A stretch of DNA of 16,828 nt from Oceanospirillaceae bacterium UBA1126 (GCA_002312935.1 DCAT01000135.1:1-16828); one strand, 5' to 3'. Shown: positions 8,649 through 15,721, counted from the first letter of the stretch. The notes: a model not told the origin generated them from the letters alone. Made by a program: numbers and translations.

Positions 8649-8702
8649 TCGGAGTATACAATCTTGACTTAACTGTGCCAATTCATGTAATGTCTATACA
8701 AG
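8649..8702. promoter_or_regulatory. overlapping divergent hutC and hutF promoters with two HutC-like sites
   Basis: Minus strand (hutC): TTGGCA (8681-8676), 17-bp spacer, TATACT (8658-8653). Plus strand (hutF): TTGACT (8664-8669), 16-bp spacer, TGTAAT (8686-8691). The two promoters interlock. A HutC-like site at 8689-8702 (TGTCTATACAAG at its core) matches 11 of 14 positions of CTTGTATATACAAG and covers the expected hutF transcript start. A second, half-conserved site lies on the hutC -10 box: on the minus strand TTGTATA (8661-8655) is intact but the other half is lost. One repressor could therefore act on both directions, with a weaker grip on its own gene. Confidence 0.68.
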
Positions 8703-8730
8703 TTAAGCACATATTATCACGAGAGTACTA

Positions 8731-10092
8731 ATGATGAACAAGTTTTACTTTGCCGACCAAGCTTTAACAGCTTCAGGCTGGGCTAACAACGTAAAAATAG
8801 CCGTTACCAACGGTGTTATTAGTCAAATTCAGGTAGGTCAAACTAGCCAAGGGTGCCAGTTGTTAAATGGCCCAGTGCTGCCGGGTATGGTCAATCTGCA
8901 CTCGCACGCGTTTCAGCGTGCCATGGCAGGCTTGGCAGAGGTGTGCTTAGATCCCAAAGACAGTTTTTGGAGCTGGCGAGACCTAATGTACGGCTTGGTC
9001 GCCAAGCTCACTCCTGATCAGGTGCGTAAAATTGCCACTCACCTCTATATTGAGATGCTTAAAGCGGGTTATACCCAAGTTGCGGAGTTCCATTATTTGC
9101 ATCACCAGCAAAGTGGTCAAGCGTATGACAACCCAGCAGAAATGGCCTTGCACGTTCGCCAAGCAGCGGTTGATGCAGGTATTGGCCAGACACTATTGCC
9201 TGTGCTTTACAGTCACTCTGGCTTTGGTGGCCAAGCCCCACACCCAGGGCAAGCACGCTTTATCCATAATCTAGATGCTTATTTGCGTCTGCAAGACCAG
9301 CTTGGAAAAAACAGGGATGTGCTTAGGCATAATCAAGGCTTGTGTTTCCATTCCCTGCGCGCCGTTACCAAATCACAAATTGAAACAGCATTAACGAGCT
9401 TACCGCAAGACTGGCCAGTCCACATTCATATTGCTGAGCAAATGAAAGAAGTGAATGACTGTGTAGCCTGGAGTGGTCAGCGTCCTGTGGAGTGGTTAGC
9501 TAACGAAGTGGGTTTTGATGCCCGTTGGTGCCTAATCCATGCCACTCATGTAAATGAGCAAGAGGTAAAGACTATTGCTAATAGCCAAGCCGTTGTAGGA
9601 TTGTGCCCAAGTACTGAGGCTAACCTAGGTGATGGTATTTTCCCCATCACAGATTTGGTGGCCCAAGGTGGTCGATTAGGCATTGGGTCAGATAGCCATG
9701 TGTGTGTTTCAGTGGCTGAAGAACTGCGCCTATTGGAATATGGACAGCGTTTGCGTGACCAGCAACGTAACCGAGTGTGCAGCAGCGACCAACCTAGTGT
9801 GGGCGACTTTATCTACCAAGCCAGTGCTTTAGGAGGCAATGCGGCCTGTAATATTAGTACGGGCATAAAAGTCGGTTGCCGCGCTGACTTCATCACTCTT
9901 GATATTAGCCATCCGCTATTAGCTACAGCTAAGCCTGAGCAGCTTATCAACCGCTGGATCTTTGGAATTAACCATAACCCAGTAAAAGATGTGTTTGTTG
10001 CAGGAGAGCAGGTGGTTGTTTTTGGCAACCATAAGCTTGAAGAAAATGCGTCTGGTGCATTAGTGAAGAGCCTTAAAGAGCTGCTGTCTTAA
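8731..10092 (+). CDS. hutF: formimidoylglutamate deiminase (EC 3.5.3.13)
   Basis: This 453-residue amidohydrolase converts N-formimidoyl-L-glutamate to N-formyl-L-glutamate and ammonia, the step that marks the five-enzyme histidine pathway. Metal ligands are visible: H57-x-H59 in PGMVNLHSHAFQRAMAG, H233 in WPVHIHIAEQ, H270 in CLIHATH, and D321 in GIGSDSHVCV. The residues after the first pair, FQRAMAGLAE, and the FWSWRDLMY segment (80-88) separate HutF from chlorohydrolases of the same fold. Two consecutive ATG codons open the frame; GAGAG lies 5 bases before the first. The gene is divergent from hutC and shares its control region. HutG, which should act next, is not adjacent. Confidence 0.95.
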   Translation: MMNKFYFADQALTASGWANNVKIAVTNGVISQIQVGQTSQGCQLLNGPVLPGMVNLHSHAFQRAMAGLAEVCLDPKDSFWSWRDLMYGLVAKLTPDQVRKIATHLYIEMLKAGYTQVAEFHYLHHQQSGQAYDNPAEMALHVRQAAVDAGIGQTLLPVLYSHSGFGGQAPHPGQARFIHNLDAYLRLQDQLGKNRDVLRHNQGLCFHSLRAVTKSQIETALTSLPQDWPVHIHIAEQMKEVNDCVAWSGQRPVEWLANEVGFDARWCLIHATHVNEQEVKTIANSQAVVGLCPSTEANLGDGIFPITDLVAQGGRLGIGSDSHVCVSVAEELRLLEYGQRLRDQQRNRVCSSDQPSVGDFIYQASALGGNAACNISTGIKVGCRADFITLDISHPLLATAKPEQLINRWIFGINHNPVKDVFVAGEQVVVFGNHKLEENASGALVKSLKELLS

Positions 10093-10186
10093 AGCACAGT
10101 ACACGCTAATCGCATTAGTGCTGTCATAGTTATCAATCTATTGATGTAAAACTATTTTTAAGCATTACATGCCGTCAATTTTTTGG

Positions 10187-10216
10187 TTGAATTACTTGTT
10201 TTTTATTCTATATACT
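10187..10216 (+). promoter_or_regulatory. candidate promoter of the PhyH-type oxygenase gene
   Basis: TTGAAT (10187-10192) and TATACT (10211-10216) are 18 bp apart in a very AT-rich stretch. They lie 34 bases before the ATG at 10250. If real, the promoter excludes the longer reading frame from 10169. No HutC-like palindrome is present here, so this unit is probably outside HutC control. Confidence 0.45.
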
Positions 10217-10249
10217 AATTATATAAGTAAGAGTGGAACTAGAATAGTT

Positions 10250-11125
10250 ATGTTATTCAAGCCAACCAATAATAATAAACAAGACTTTGATCAACAAGGA
10301 TTTCTTGTTATCGATAAAATCCTCCCGGCAGAGCAACTGTTGCCGCTGCATCAAGCCTTTGATGATGTATTTAATGGGGTGTTTGAAACAGGGGTGACTC
10401 CTGATGAGGTAAATTGGCAGCACGGTTCAGGTGATCCTAGCCTCACTCGCCAGGTGTGCAATGGCTGGAAGGCTAACCGTAGCATTGCACAAGTGGTATT
10501 AAGTGAAGACTTAGGTCGCAGTGTGGCCCAATTGGCAGGATGGCCCGGTGTTCGAATTATGATTGACAATCTCTTGTCAAAGCCCGCTGGGGCAAGGTCT
10601 TTGGGTTATCACCAAGACAGTGCCTATTTGTCATGGTTTACTCCAAGTGACTTGATATCCTGCTGGATTGCCCTTGACGATACTAAGCAGGCTGGTGGTA
10701 CGTTAGAGTTTGTTATAGGGTCGCACAAATGGCGTAAGAGCATACCGTCAGGTGAGTTTCATGGACCAGACAATTACCGTGAGCCCATGCAATATGCAGC
10801 CCAGAGCCAAGGTGAGGAACCTCAAATTAAGTATGTTGAAGTGGAAGCAGGTGGTGGCTCTGTGCATCATGGTTGGACGTGGCATGGCTCTGGTGCTAAT
10901 GAATCTGCGCGCCCTCGGCGGGCATTAGTGCTTCATTTAATGCGCTGTGATGCTGAATATGATCCCACTCAATTTGCCCAAGGAATAGGCCCTACTTACA
11001 GTCGTTATAAACATTTAGCAGACAATCAATTAGATGAAAATTATTTTCCAATTCTTTGGCATGAGAATGGCAGCAGAACAAAAGCCCTTGACGACTATTT
11101 AACTTTTTCAGCGCCAAAGTGTTAA
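10250..11125 (+). CDS. phytanoyl-CoA dioxygenase (PhyH) family Fe(II)/2-oxoglutarate oxygenase
   Basis: This 291-residue protein carries the PhyH-type oxygenase core. The metal triad is H121-x-D123 in GYHQDSAYLSW and H212 in HHGWTWHGSGAN, with arginines R222/R224 just after as candidates for 2-oxoglutarate binding. ALDDTKQAGGTLEFVIGSHKW (about 141-161) is the usual strand between them. PhyH family members act on many small molecules; bacterial ones need not use phytanoyl-CoA. I start at the ATG at 10250. The frame stays open back to an ATG at 10169, but that stretch is AT-rich, holds a promoter-like pair, and would put an unrelated hydrophobic tail before the fold. The end overlaps the following gene by seven bases. 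It is a different oxygenase family from the gene at 1860-2639. Confidence 0.86.
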   Translation: MLFKPTNNNKQDFDQQGFLVIDKILPAEQLLPLHQAFDDVFNGVFETGVTPDEVNWQHGSGDPSLTRQVCNGWKANRSIAQVVLSEDLGRSVAQLAGWPGVRIMIDNLLSKPAGARSLGYHQDSAYLSWFTPSDLISCWIALDDTKQAGGTLEFVIGSHKWRKSIPSGEFHGPDNYREPMQYAAQSQGEEPQIKYVEVEAGGGSVHHGWTWHGSGANESARPRRALVLHLMRCDAEYDPTQFAQGIGPTYSRYKHLADNQLDENYFPILWHENGSRTKALDDYLTFSAPKC

Positions 11126-11841
11126 AGACAGTCAATGAGGGCTGCTTAACATTAGTTTGTGCAGACCTAAATGCCATGCCTCTATTTAGTACTGATGATA
11201 TGGGCCAGCGCTTTGGCTATGAACCAGAGATAGCTAAAGTGATCGCCCAGCAATTGGGGCTGAAGCTAAAATGGCGATATACCCGCTGGTCTGATTTTGA
11301 ATCGGCGTTGTTTGATAATAAAGCAGATGCTATTTGGTGTGGGTGTGCCATAACTGCTGCTAGACAAGACCATTTTTTGTTCTCTAGGCCCTATGCAGCG
11401 TTTAATGAGTCTGTGCTGGTTCGTCGTGATTCAAACGTACTTAGCCCATTAGACCTATCCAGGTTAAACGTGGCTGCCATCGAAGGTAGTACCAATATGA
11501 CGTTGGCAGAATCTTGGCTGGGGTGCCATTTAGTTCCTTTCTCAGGCCAGTCGGATGACGTTTTTGCAGACATGATTGGGGCGTTAGCGTCAGGCGAAGT
11601 CGATGCGGTGGTAGATGATGAGCCAGCCTTTGGAAACCTGTTAACTGACCCACGTTATAAACTTGCCTTTACAGTAAATACAGCTAATTTATGGGGTGCA
11701 GCAATGCAAACACACCAGGTTGAATTAAAACAGGCGTTAGATAGCGCCTTAAACAATGCCATTAAACTAGGCTTAGTGTCACACATTTGGCAGCAGCACT
11801 TAGCAGGTATTGCATATCCAGAGTCTTGTTTCACAAACTGA
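11119..11841 (+). CDS. family-3 solute-binding-domain protein without signal peptide
   Basis: This 240-residue protein has the fold of periplasmic amino-acid binding proteins (SBP_bac_3). Seen in order: FGYEPEIAKVIAQQLGL (residues 32-48), the ITAARQDHFLFSRPY segment (78-92) with R82 where amino-acid binders hold the ligand carboxylate, IEGSTN (121-126), and VVDDEPA (164-170) with an acid where the amino group is held. The ligand pocket thus seems intact. There is no signal peptide: the fold begins at about residue 7, and the frame is open for only nine more codons upstream, none forming a hydrophobic segment. The GTG start has no ribosome site and lies inside the last codons of the oxygenase gene, so translation is probably coupled. 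It may be a cytoplasmic binding protein or an enzyme of this fold, such as the cyclohexadienyl dehydratase-like proteins. No permease is nearby. Confidence 0.78.
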   Translation: MLKTVNEGCLTLVCADLNAMPLFSTDDMGQRFGYEPEIAKVIAQQLGLKLKWRYTRWSDFESALFDNKADAIWCGCAITAARQDHFLFSRPYAAFNESVLVRRDSNVLSPLDLSRLNVAAIEGSTNMTLAESWLGCHLVPFSGQSDDVFADMIGALASGEVDAVVDDEPAFGNLLTDPRYKLAFTVNTANLWGAAMQTHQVELKQALDSALNNAIKLGLVSHIWQQHLAGIAYPESCFTN

Positions 11842-12043
11842 TCACCAACATGGTGCCTCCCCCCAGTTATTACTCTTAAGTGATTTTCAAGCTCTGCTAA
11901 CGACTAGTTAGTTATGTTATCTCAATCAGGTAACAGCAAACGGCCTAGTCTAATGTGTTAAAATATTGCTTGCTTTAGATGCCAACAAACAAATGCCTGC
12001 AACAGTAACGTAAAGGCTAATAACATAAGGTTTTTTTTAAAAT

Positions 12044-12949
12044 ATGATGTCACACAAGCCAGTCATTACCCTTTTAGACGGCGGTATGGGCCAAGAGTTA
12101 CTCAAACGCAGCAGTAAAGACATTACGCCACTTTGGTCAACCCAAGTAATGATAGATGAGCCTGATATTGTGCGTGATGTTCATATAGATTATATCTTTG
12201 CTGGTGCCCGTGTTATTACTTTAAATGCCTATACAATGACGCCAGAGAGACTGGCCCGTGATGGCCAAATTGAAGACTTTGAAAAGCTTCAGGTCGCTGC
12301 GATTAATGCAGCGATCAGTGCGCGCGAAGCTGCTGGTATTCCAGAGGTTAAAATTGCGGGTTGTCTGCCCCCATTAGTGGCAAGTTATCACGCTGAAGTT
12401 ACACCTAAATATGAGGCAATGTTAAAAAGTTATAGTAAAATAGTGGCTATTCAGGCACCCCACGTTGACGTTTTCTTGTGTGAAACTATGTCATCAATTG
12501 CTGAAGCTAAAGCCGCCTTAGTTGCTGCTAAGGAGAGCGGTTTACCCGTATGGGTTTCTTTAACGATTGAAGATAATGACCAAGGTTTACTGCGCAGTGG
12601 AGAAGCGTTATTGGACGCTGTAGCGATGCTCGATGAGTTTGGTGCTGATGCAAAACTCCTTAACTGTAGCAAGCCAGAAGCAATTTTGGCCTCATGGTCA
12701 AAAATGAAATCAGACCAAGGTTTAACGGGTGCTTACGGCAATGGATTTACTTCTATTGATAGCTTAAAGCCGGGTGGTACCGTGAAATCTATGCAGTCGC
12801 GAACTGATTTGGGTCCAGCGGCTTATGCTGAATTTGCTATGGAATGGGTCACTAATGGAGCGGGTTTAATCGGTGGTTGTTGCGAAGTTGGGCCAGCACA
12901 TATTGCAGAACTTTCGAAGCGCCTTATTGAAAATGGGTATTCAGTTTAG
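12044..12949 (+). CDS. homocysteine S-methyltransferase family protein
   Basis: This 301-residue TIM-barrel protein belongs to the homocysteine S-methyltransferase family (MmuM, BHMT and the N-terminal module of MetH), whose members move a methyl group to a thiol. The opening LLDGGMGQELLKR (residues 10-22) and the zinc-binding cysteines C208 (LLNCSKPEA) and C279-C280 (GLIGGCCEVGP) are all present, so it should bind zinc and be active. The length fits stand-alone members. The methyl donor (S-methylmethionine, a betaine or a sulfonium such as DMSP) cannot be read. AAGG lies 13 bases before the first ATG across a run of eight T, a long spacing; a second ATG follows immediately. It appears to be transcribed alone. 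Confidence 0.87.
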   Translation: MMSHKPVITLLDGGMGQELLKRSSKDITPLWSTQVMIDEPDIVRDVHIDYIFAGARVITLNAYTMTPERLARDGQIEDFEKLQVAAINAAISAREAAGIPEVKIAGCLPPLVASYHAEVTPKYEAMLKSYSKIVAIQAPHVDVFLCETMSSIAEAKAALVAAKESGLPVWVSLTIEDNDQGLLRSGEALLDAVAMLDEFGADAKLLNCSKPEAILASWSKMKSDQGLTGAYGNGFTSIDSLKPGGTVKSMQSRTDLGPAAYAEFAMEWVTNGAGLIGGCCEVGPAHIAELSKRLIENGYSV

Positions 12950-13157
12950 CGAGGTTAAATTTTTTGTGCCACCCTACTCAGCGGTCTAGTCATTGAAAAG
13001 CAGTAAAGCTGTGCACTAACTGAAATTTCTGCAAGCCAAGTGTTGCAGCAAATGAATGAGACTTTGAAAAAGGCTATTAATACGCTGGAGGCTGGCGTAA
13101 AAACTTAATGTAATCTGAGTCCACCGCTTTGGTAACGCCCCTATAAAGGTTAATAAT
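12950..13157 (+). other. gene-free stretch with a short orphan frame
   Basis: No intact gene is visible. A plus-strand open stretch at 13007-13108 encodes 33 residues ending NETLKKAINTLEAGVKT. It is in frame with GLVIEKQ before an in-frame TAA at 13004-13006. This looks like the last helix of a lost protein, but I cannot name the family. Together with the broken gene that follows, it suggests a zone of decayed coding sequence between the methyltransferase and the Sel1 gene. Confidence 0.25.
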
Positions 13158-13535
13158 GCTAAATCAAAAGAATGACTAGGCAAACCATATTTGTCAGTGT
13201 GAAGTAAAAGGTTGTCTTTTGAGATAGAAAAATTTTGTGCAGACAATGCTTTCACATATGCGTACGAATTTAATGCAGCAGGTGCTGTTAGATTTAAATG
13301 GTAGGTTGGAACAGACAATAAATTAGTTAGCTTTATTGAAGGGTTTAAAAATTGCTCAGCTGCCAAAGAGCACATTAAAAACCACATGAAAAGTCGTTTG
13401 ATGGGAGAATTCCCTCGGGCTTTTGAGTTAAAAAAATTAATTGTCGTTGGGGAAATTGATCCCGAAATAAAATACACCTAAGTGGCTTCTGGAACAGATG
13501 CCCTAGTGAAGGTGGGTGGTTTTACCAGAGGATAA
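13158..13535 (+). pseudogene. broken gene resembling the antibiotic-biosynthesis-monooxygenase-like (ABM) fold
   Basis: One plus-strand frame reads as plausible protein across four internal stops: TGA at 13173-13175, TGA at 13200-13202, TAG at 13302-13304 and TAA at 13479-13481, ending at TAA 13533-13535. Pieces in order are FTYAYEFNAAGAVRFKW, KLVSFIEGFKNCSAAKEHI, FELKKLIVVGEIDPEIKYT and DALVKVGGFTRG. The pattern of a YEF strand, an (I/V)EGF..S.AA..H helix, a VVG..DPE stretch and a closing GFTRG resembles small dimeric alpha/beta-barrel proteins of the ABM superfamily. Stops of all three kinds argue against an altered code. The N-terminal part is not recognisable. The long open frame on the opposite strand (13016-13477) is a mirror of this one. 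Family call is from memory of motifs only. Confidence 0.5.
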
Positions 13536-13650
13536 TAATGCCTTTAAGCAAGTGGTAAGCGAGTGCCGTTTGCCATCAATAGTAGGCCTGTTTACCTGCA
13601 ACTGCGGTTTTTAGGGGCAATAGTTATCACACTAGTTAGAGCATAGAGCT

Positions 13651-14247
13651 ATGGGTATTAGAAAAGTACTGCTGGGGTTAACCCTTTTACTACTATGGGC
13701 CAATGGAGCAGCCGTTGCTGCTGACCTTGATAAGGGCCTTCAGGCATACAAGGCAGGCGACTTTAAAACGGCTCTATCACAGTGGATCCCATTTGCTGAC
13801 AGTGGCAATGCTTCTGCACAGTCTAACTTGGGTTTTATGTACGAGCGTGGCCATGGTGTTCCACAGAACTATAAGACAGCAGCAAAGTGGTACACCCTAG
13901 CGGCGGAGCAAGGCGATATAATTGCTCAGTCTAACCTAGGTGGTCTGTATGATGGTGGTAAAGGTGTTGTGGAGAGCGACAAAATAGCAGTTAAATGGCT
14001 TACCTTAGCGTCTAAGCAGGGTTATGCTAGAGCCCAATCTTACCTTGGCGTTATGTATGTTAATGGCCATGGGGTACCTACAGACTATTTACGTGCCTAC
14101 ATGTGGTGGAGTTTAGGCGGCCATAATGGCGACTCGCTAGCCACTCAATATAAACAAAGCATTGCTACGAAAATGACCCCTGCTCACGTTACCAAAGCAA
14201 AAAAAATGGTTAGCAGTTGTCTGCGTAGCAACTATACAGACTGCTAA
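13651..14247 (+). CDS. secreted Sel1-like repeat protein
   Basis: This 198-residue protein starts with a classical signal peptide (charged MGIRK, hydrophobic core to about residue 20, AVAA cleavage near 24). A tetratricopeptide-like helix pair (27-50) is followed by three Sel1-like repeats at about 54-89, 90-125 and 126-161, each with the pattern AQ(S)xLGxMYxxGxGVxxDxxxAxxWxxLAA. The third is slightly altered, ending in AYMWWSLGGHNGD. Two cysteines near the end (190 and 198) could form a disulfide in the periplasm. Sel1 proteins serve as scaffolds in signalling, envelope or stress functions; nothing here specifies which. The stop TAA overlaps the stop of the convergent gene by four bases. The ribosome site is weak. 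Confidence 0.88.
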   Translation: MGIRKVLLGLTLLLLWANGAAVAADLDKGLQAYKAGDFKTALSQWIPFADSGNASAQSNLGFMYERGHGVPQNYKTAAKWYTLAAEQGDIIAQSNLGGLYDGGKGVVESDKIAVKWLTLASKQGYARAQSYLGVMYVNGHGVPTDYLRAYMWWSLGGHNGDSLATQYKQSIATKMTPAHVTKAKKMVSSCLRSNYTDC

Positions 14248-14891
14248 GCGCTTTCAATGGGCAAACCAAATACAATAAGTACGGCGTATTGTTTGCGGTT
14301 GCAGCCGTCCACAGGTGGTGGAATTTCTCCAGGCTTTAGTGGGAATGCGTCACGGTTGGCGTTTGCGGGTGAGCAAGTGGCAGAATCACCTTCAGGTGTA
14401 TAGCGCGCAGACCGACAAGGCCCATGGGTGACATTGCCAATGGTTTTTTCATCGGACAATGACCATGCCTGTTCCCCGTTGGCGTCTGGTTTTTTCACTG
14501 TGAGCAAAGAAATATGATCTTCACCGTTGGTAACGTAATAGTTTCCAGCAGGCATTGGAAACTCAGGTGCTTTCATTATTAAGCCATTCTCATCAAGCCA
14601 CCAATCATTGATATCAAATCGCCATCCAGCTGGTGCAAGATTCCCCGCTTTTTGCAACAGCTGGTAAAAGCGAAGCCAAACACCTATTGGGCCAGGATCT
14701 ACTCGCCAGAGGCCCCAAGTTTCTGCACCTGTTCCTGATTTTGCACCAGAGGGGGCAAGGGTTGCAATATATTGAGGTGCGATACGACGAATTTGAGTTT
14801 GAGCAAAGAGTGGACTAGAAAGTACAGTTGCCATGAGTCCCAAAGATGAGACAAGCCATTGGCGGCGGGTTAACCTATAGGGTTTTTGCAT
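14244..14891 (-). CDS. Tat-exported protein of unknown function
   Basis: This 215-residue protein begins with a clear twin-arginine signal: LTRRQWLVSSLGLMATVLSS with cleavage likely near SPLFAQ (about residue 31). I start at the ATG at 14889-14891, because GAGG stands 6 bases before it; an ATG five codons upstream has no ribosome site. The mature part is rich in Trp, Gly and Pro, with segments AETWGLWRVDPGPIGVWL (56-73), GWRFDINDWWLDENGLIM (89-106) and MPAGNYYVTNGEDH (113-126), and three cysteines (159, 173, 197). I do not recognise a catalytic motif or a named family. Export folded suggests a cofactor or metal, but the sequence does not show one. It overlaps the Sel1 gene tail to tail. Confidence 0.75.
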   Translation of the reverse strand: MQKPYRLTRRQWLVSSLGLMATVLSSPLFAQTQIRRIAPQYIATLAPSGAKSGTGAETWGLWRVDPGPIGVWLRFYQLLQKAGNLAPAGWRFDINDWWLDENGLIMKAPEFPMPAGNYYVTNGEDHISLLTVKKPDANGEQAWSLSDEKTIGNVTHGPCRSARYTPEGDSATCSPANANRDAFPLKPGEIPPPVDGCNRKQYAVLIVFGLPIESA

Positions 14892-14950
14892 GCTTGGCCT
14901 CAGCATTATTTTACGATTGAAATCTATATTAAATTAGCAGCAACATCATC

Positions 14951-14974
14951 TGAAAAAATAGCTCATGGGCTATT
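14951..14974 (-). terminator. weak intrinsic terminator after the broken cupin gene
   Basis: Read on the minus strand, a 6-bp stem (AATAGC, 14974-14969, with GCTATT, 14962-14957) with a six-base loop runs into a T tract (14958-14953). It lies about 60 bases after the last codon of the decayed cupin frame. The stem is short, so efficiency is doubtful. Confidence 0.4.
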
Positions 14975-15037
14975 CAACGTAGGGGTTTTCAGACGTAATC
15001 AAGCCTTAATTATAATAAGTTAAAATAGAAAGTGAGT

Positions 15038-15436
15038 CTATATGTTAGATTTTTGCACTAGGTTGCCACCGCGTCAAATGTATAACGCCAGCATTGGCTC
15101 ACCAAAAGTACGCATTGAGTGTTTGATATGACTTGCATGAAGGATGAGTTGGCAGGGAGCAATAGTAGTCCAGCCTTTTTCCTCATGATACCAATGAGCT
15201 GTTCCACTTAATGGGAAGTCTAATTCCTCTGCCACGTGCCAATGCTTAGGGTAGGTAACATGATCTCCAAAAAGAACTAAGCCACTTGACAGCAAATCGC
15301 TATGCCAATAAGCATCAGGGCCTAAAAATTTGATCCACCCAGACTACTTTAAAAATTTTTCCCCAAAATCTTCAGCAGAGTAGGTTTGATTAAAATGTAA
15401 TTTAGATTCATTCTGGATTAAACAATTAATTAACGG
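15038..15436 (-). pseudogene. broken cupin gene resembling the DMSP-lyase family
   Basis: One minus-strand frame of 132 codons reads through two stops, TAG at 15344-15346 and TGA at 15074-15076, to a natural TAG at 15038-15040. It reads LHFNQTYSAEDFGEKFLK, stop, SGWIKFLGPDAYWHSDLL, then the cupin core VTYPKHWHVAEELDFPLSG, TAHWYHEEKGWTTIAP, HASHIKHSMRTFGEPMLALYI, stop, RGGNLVQKSNI. The TGA falls exactly where this family has Trp (LALYI-W-RGG), so it is probably a TGG to TGA change. The layout YPxHWHxAEE(L/I)Y followed by (I)KHSMRT matches cupins annotated as dimethylsulfoniopropionate lyases. Here the Tyr after AEEL is Asp. An N-terminal helical part is missing upstream. A 73-codon open frame (15074-15295) remains but lacks most of the fold. 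Family assignment is from motif memory; decay is seen directly. Confidence 0.68.
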
Positions 15437-15440
15437 CTAG

Positions 15441-15721
15441 TTTTTTAGGTGCTTGTTTGGCCATTTGTGGCAAATAAGATAAAACGGGTAGGCTTTTTGG
15501 TACTAATATTCGGTTGGGTTTTTTTAAATTTAATGGGGGTATTAAACCTTGCCAATCAGGTGGTCACATTAAGGTTAATTGAGCCAGCCATAATTCAGCT
15601 AGGCTTGAAAAGCCTCGTGAGATGTAACAACTGTTCTTTGCCTTATTCATGCTGTTTTTAGGCCCAACCAAGCCTCTTTATACTATTATGTGATGCCATA
15701 TTCACCGCCCCCGAGCAAGGT
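15441..15721. other. intergenic stretch with no recognisable gene
   Basis: A plus-strand frame opens with GTG at 15449 and runs 70 codons. It includes a hydrophobic stretch (RVGFLVLIFGWVFLNLMGVL) that could be one membrane helix, but there is no ribosome site, no family resemblance, and a Cys-rich end. It may be chance or the relic of a membrane protein. A 6-bp stem-loop (AGGCTT-GAA-AAGCCT, 15601-15615) lies inside and has no T tract. Nothing else is visible before the transporter gene. Confidence 0.25.

Noticed and set aside
8623..8661. TTG start that would lengthen hutC by 13 codons
   Set aside because: The TTG codon lies at the hutC -10 box, upstream of the predicted transcript start.
10095..10125. 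Imperfect hairpin after hutF
   Set aside because: The stem needs a bulge and there is no T tract; I could not support a terminator.
10169..10249. 27-codon N-terminal extension of the PhyH-type oxygenase
   Set aside because: The stretch is very AT-rich, contains a promoter-like pair, and adds a hydrophobic tail not expected for this cytoplasmic family.
11843..11855. Small hairpin CACCA-ACA-TGGTG after the solute-binding-domain gene
   Set aside because: The stem has only five base pairs and is followed by a C run, not T, so it is not a credible intrinsic terminator.
13016..13477. Minus-strand open frame of 153 codons
   Set aside because: It lacks a ribosome site and any family feature, is rich in Leu, Ser and Phe, and is the mirror of a plus-strand frame that reads as a decayed protein.
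15449..15661. Plus-strand 70-codon frame with one hydrophobic stretch
   Set aside because: It has a GTG start without ribosome site, no family resemblance and a Cys-rich end; kept only as a remark on the intergenic stretch.
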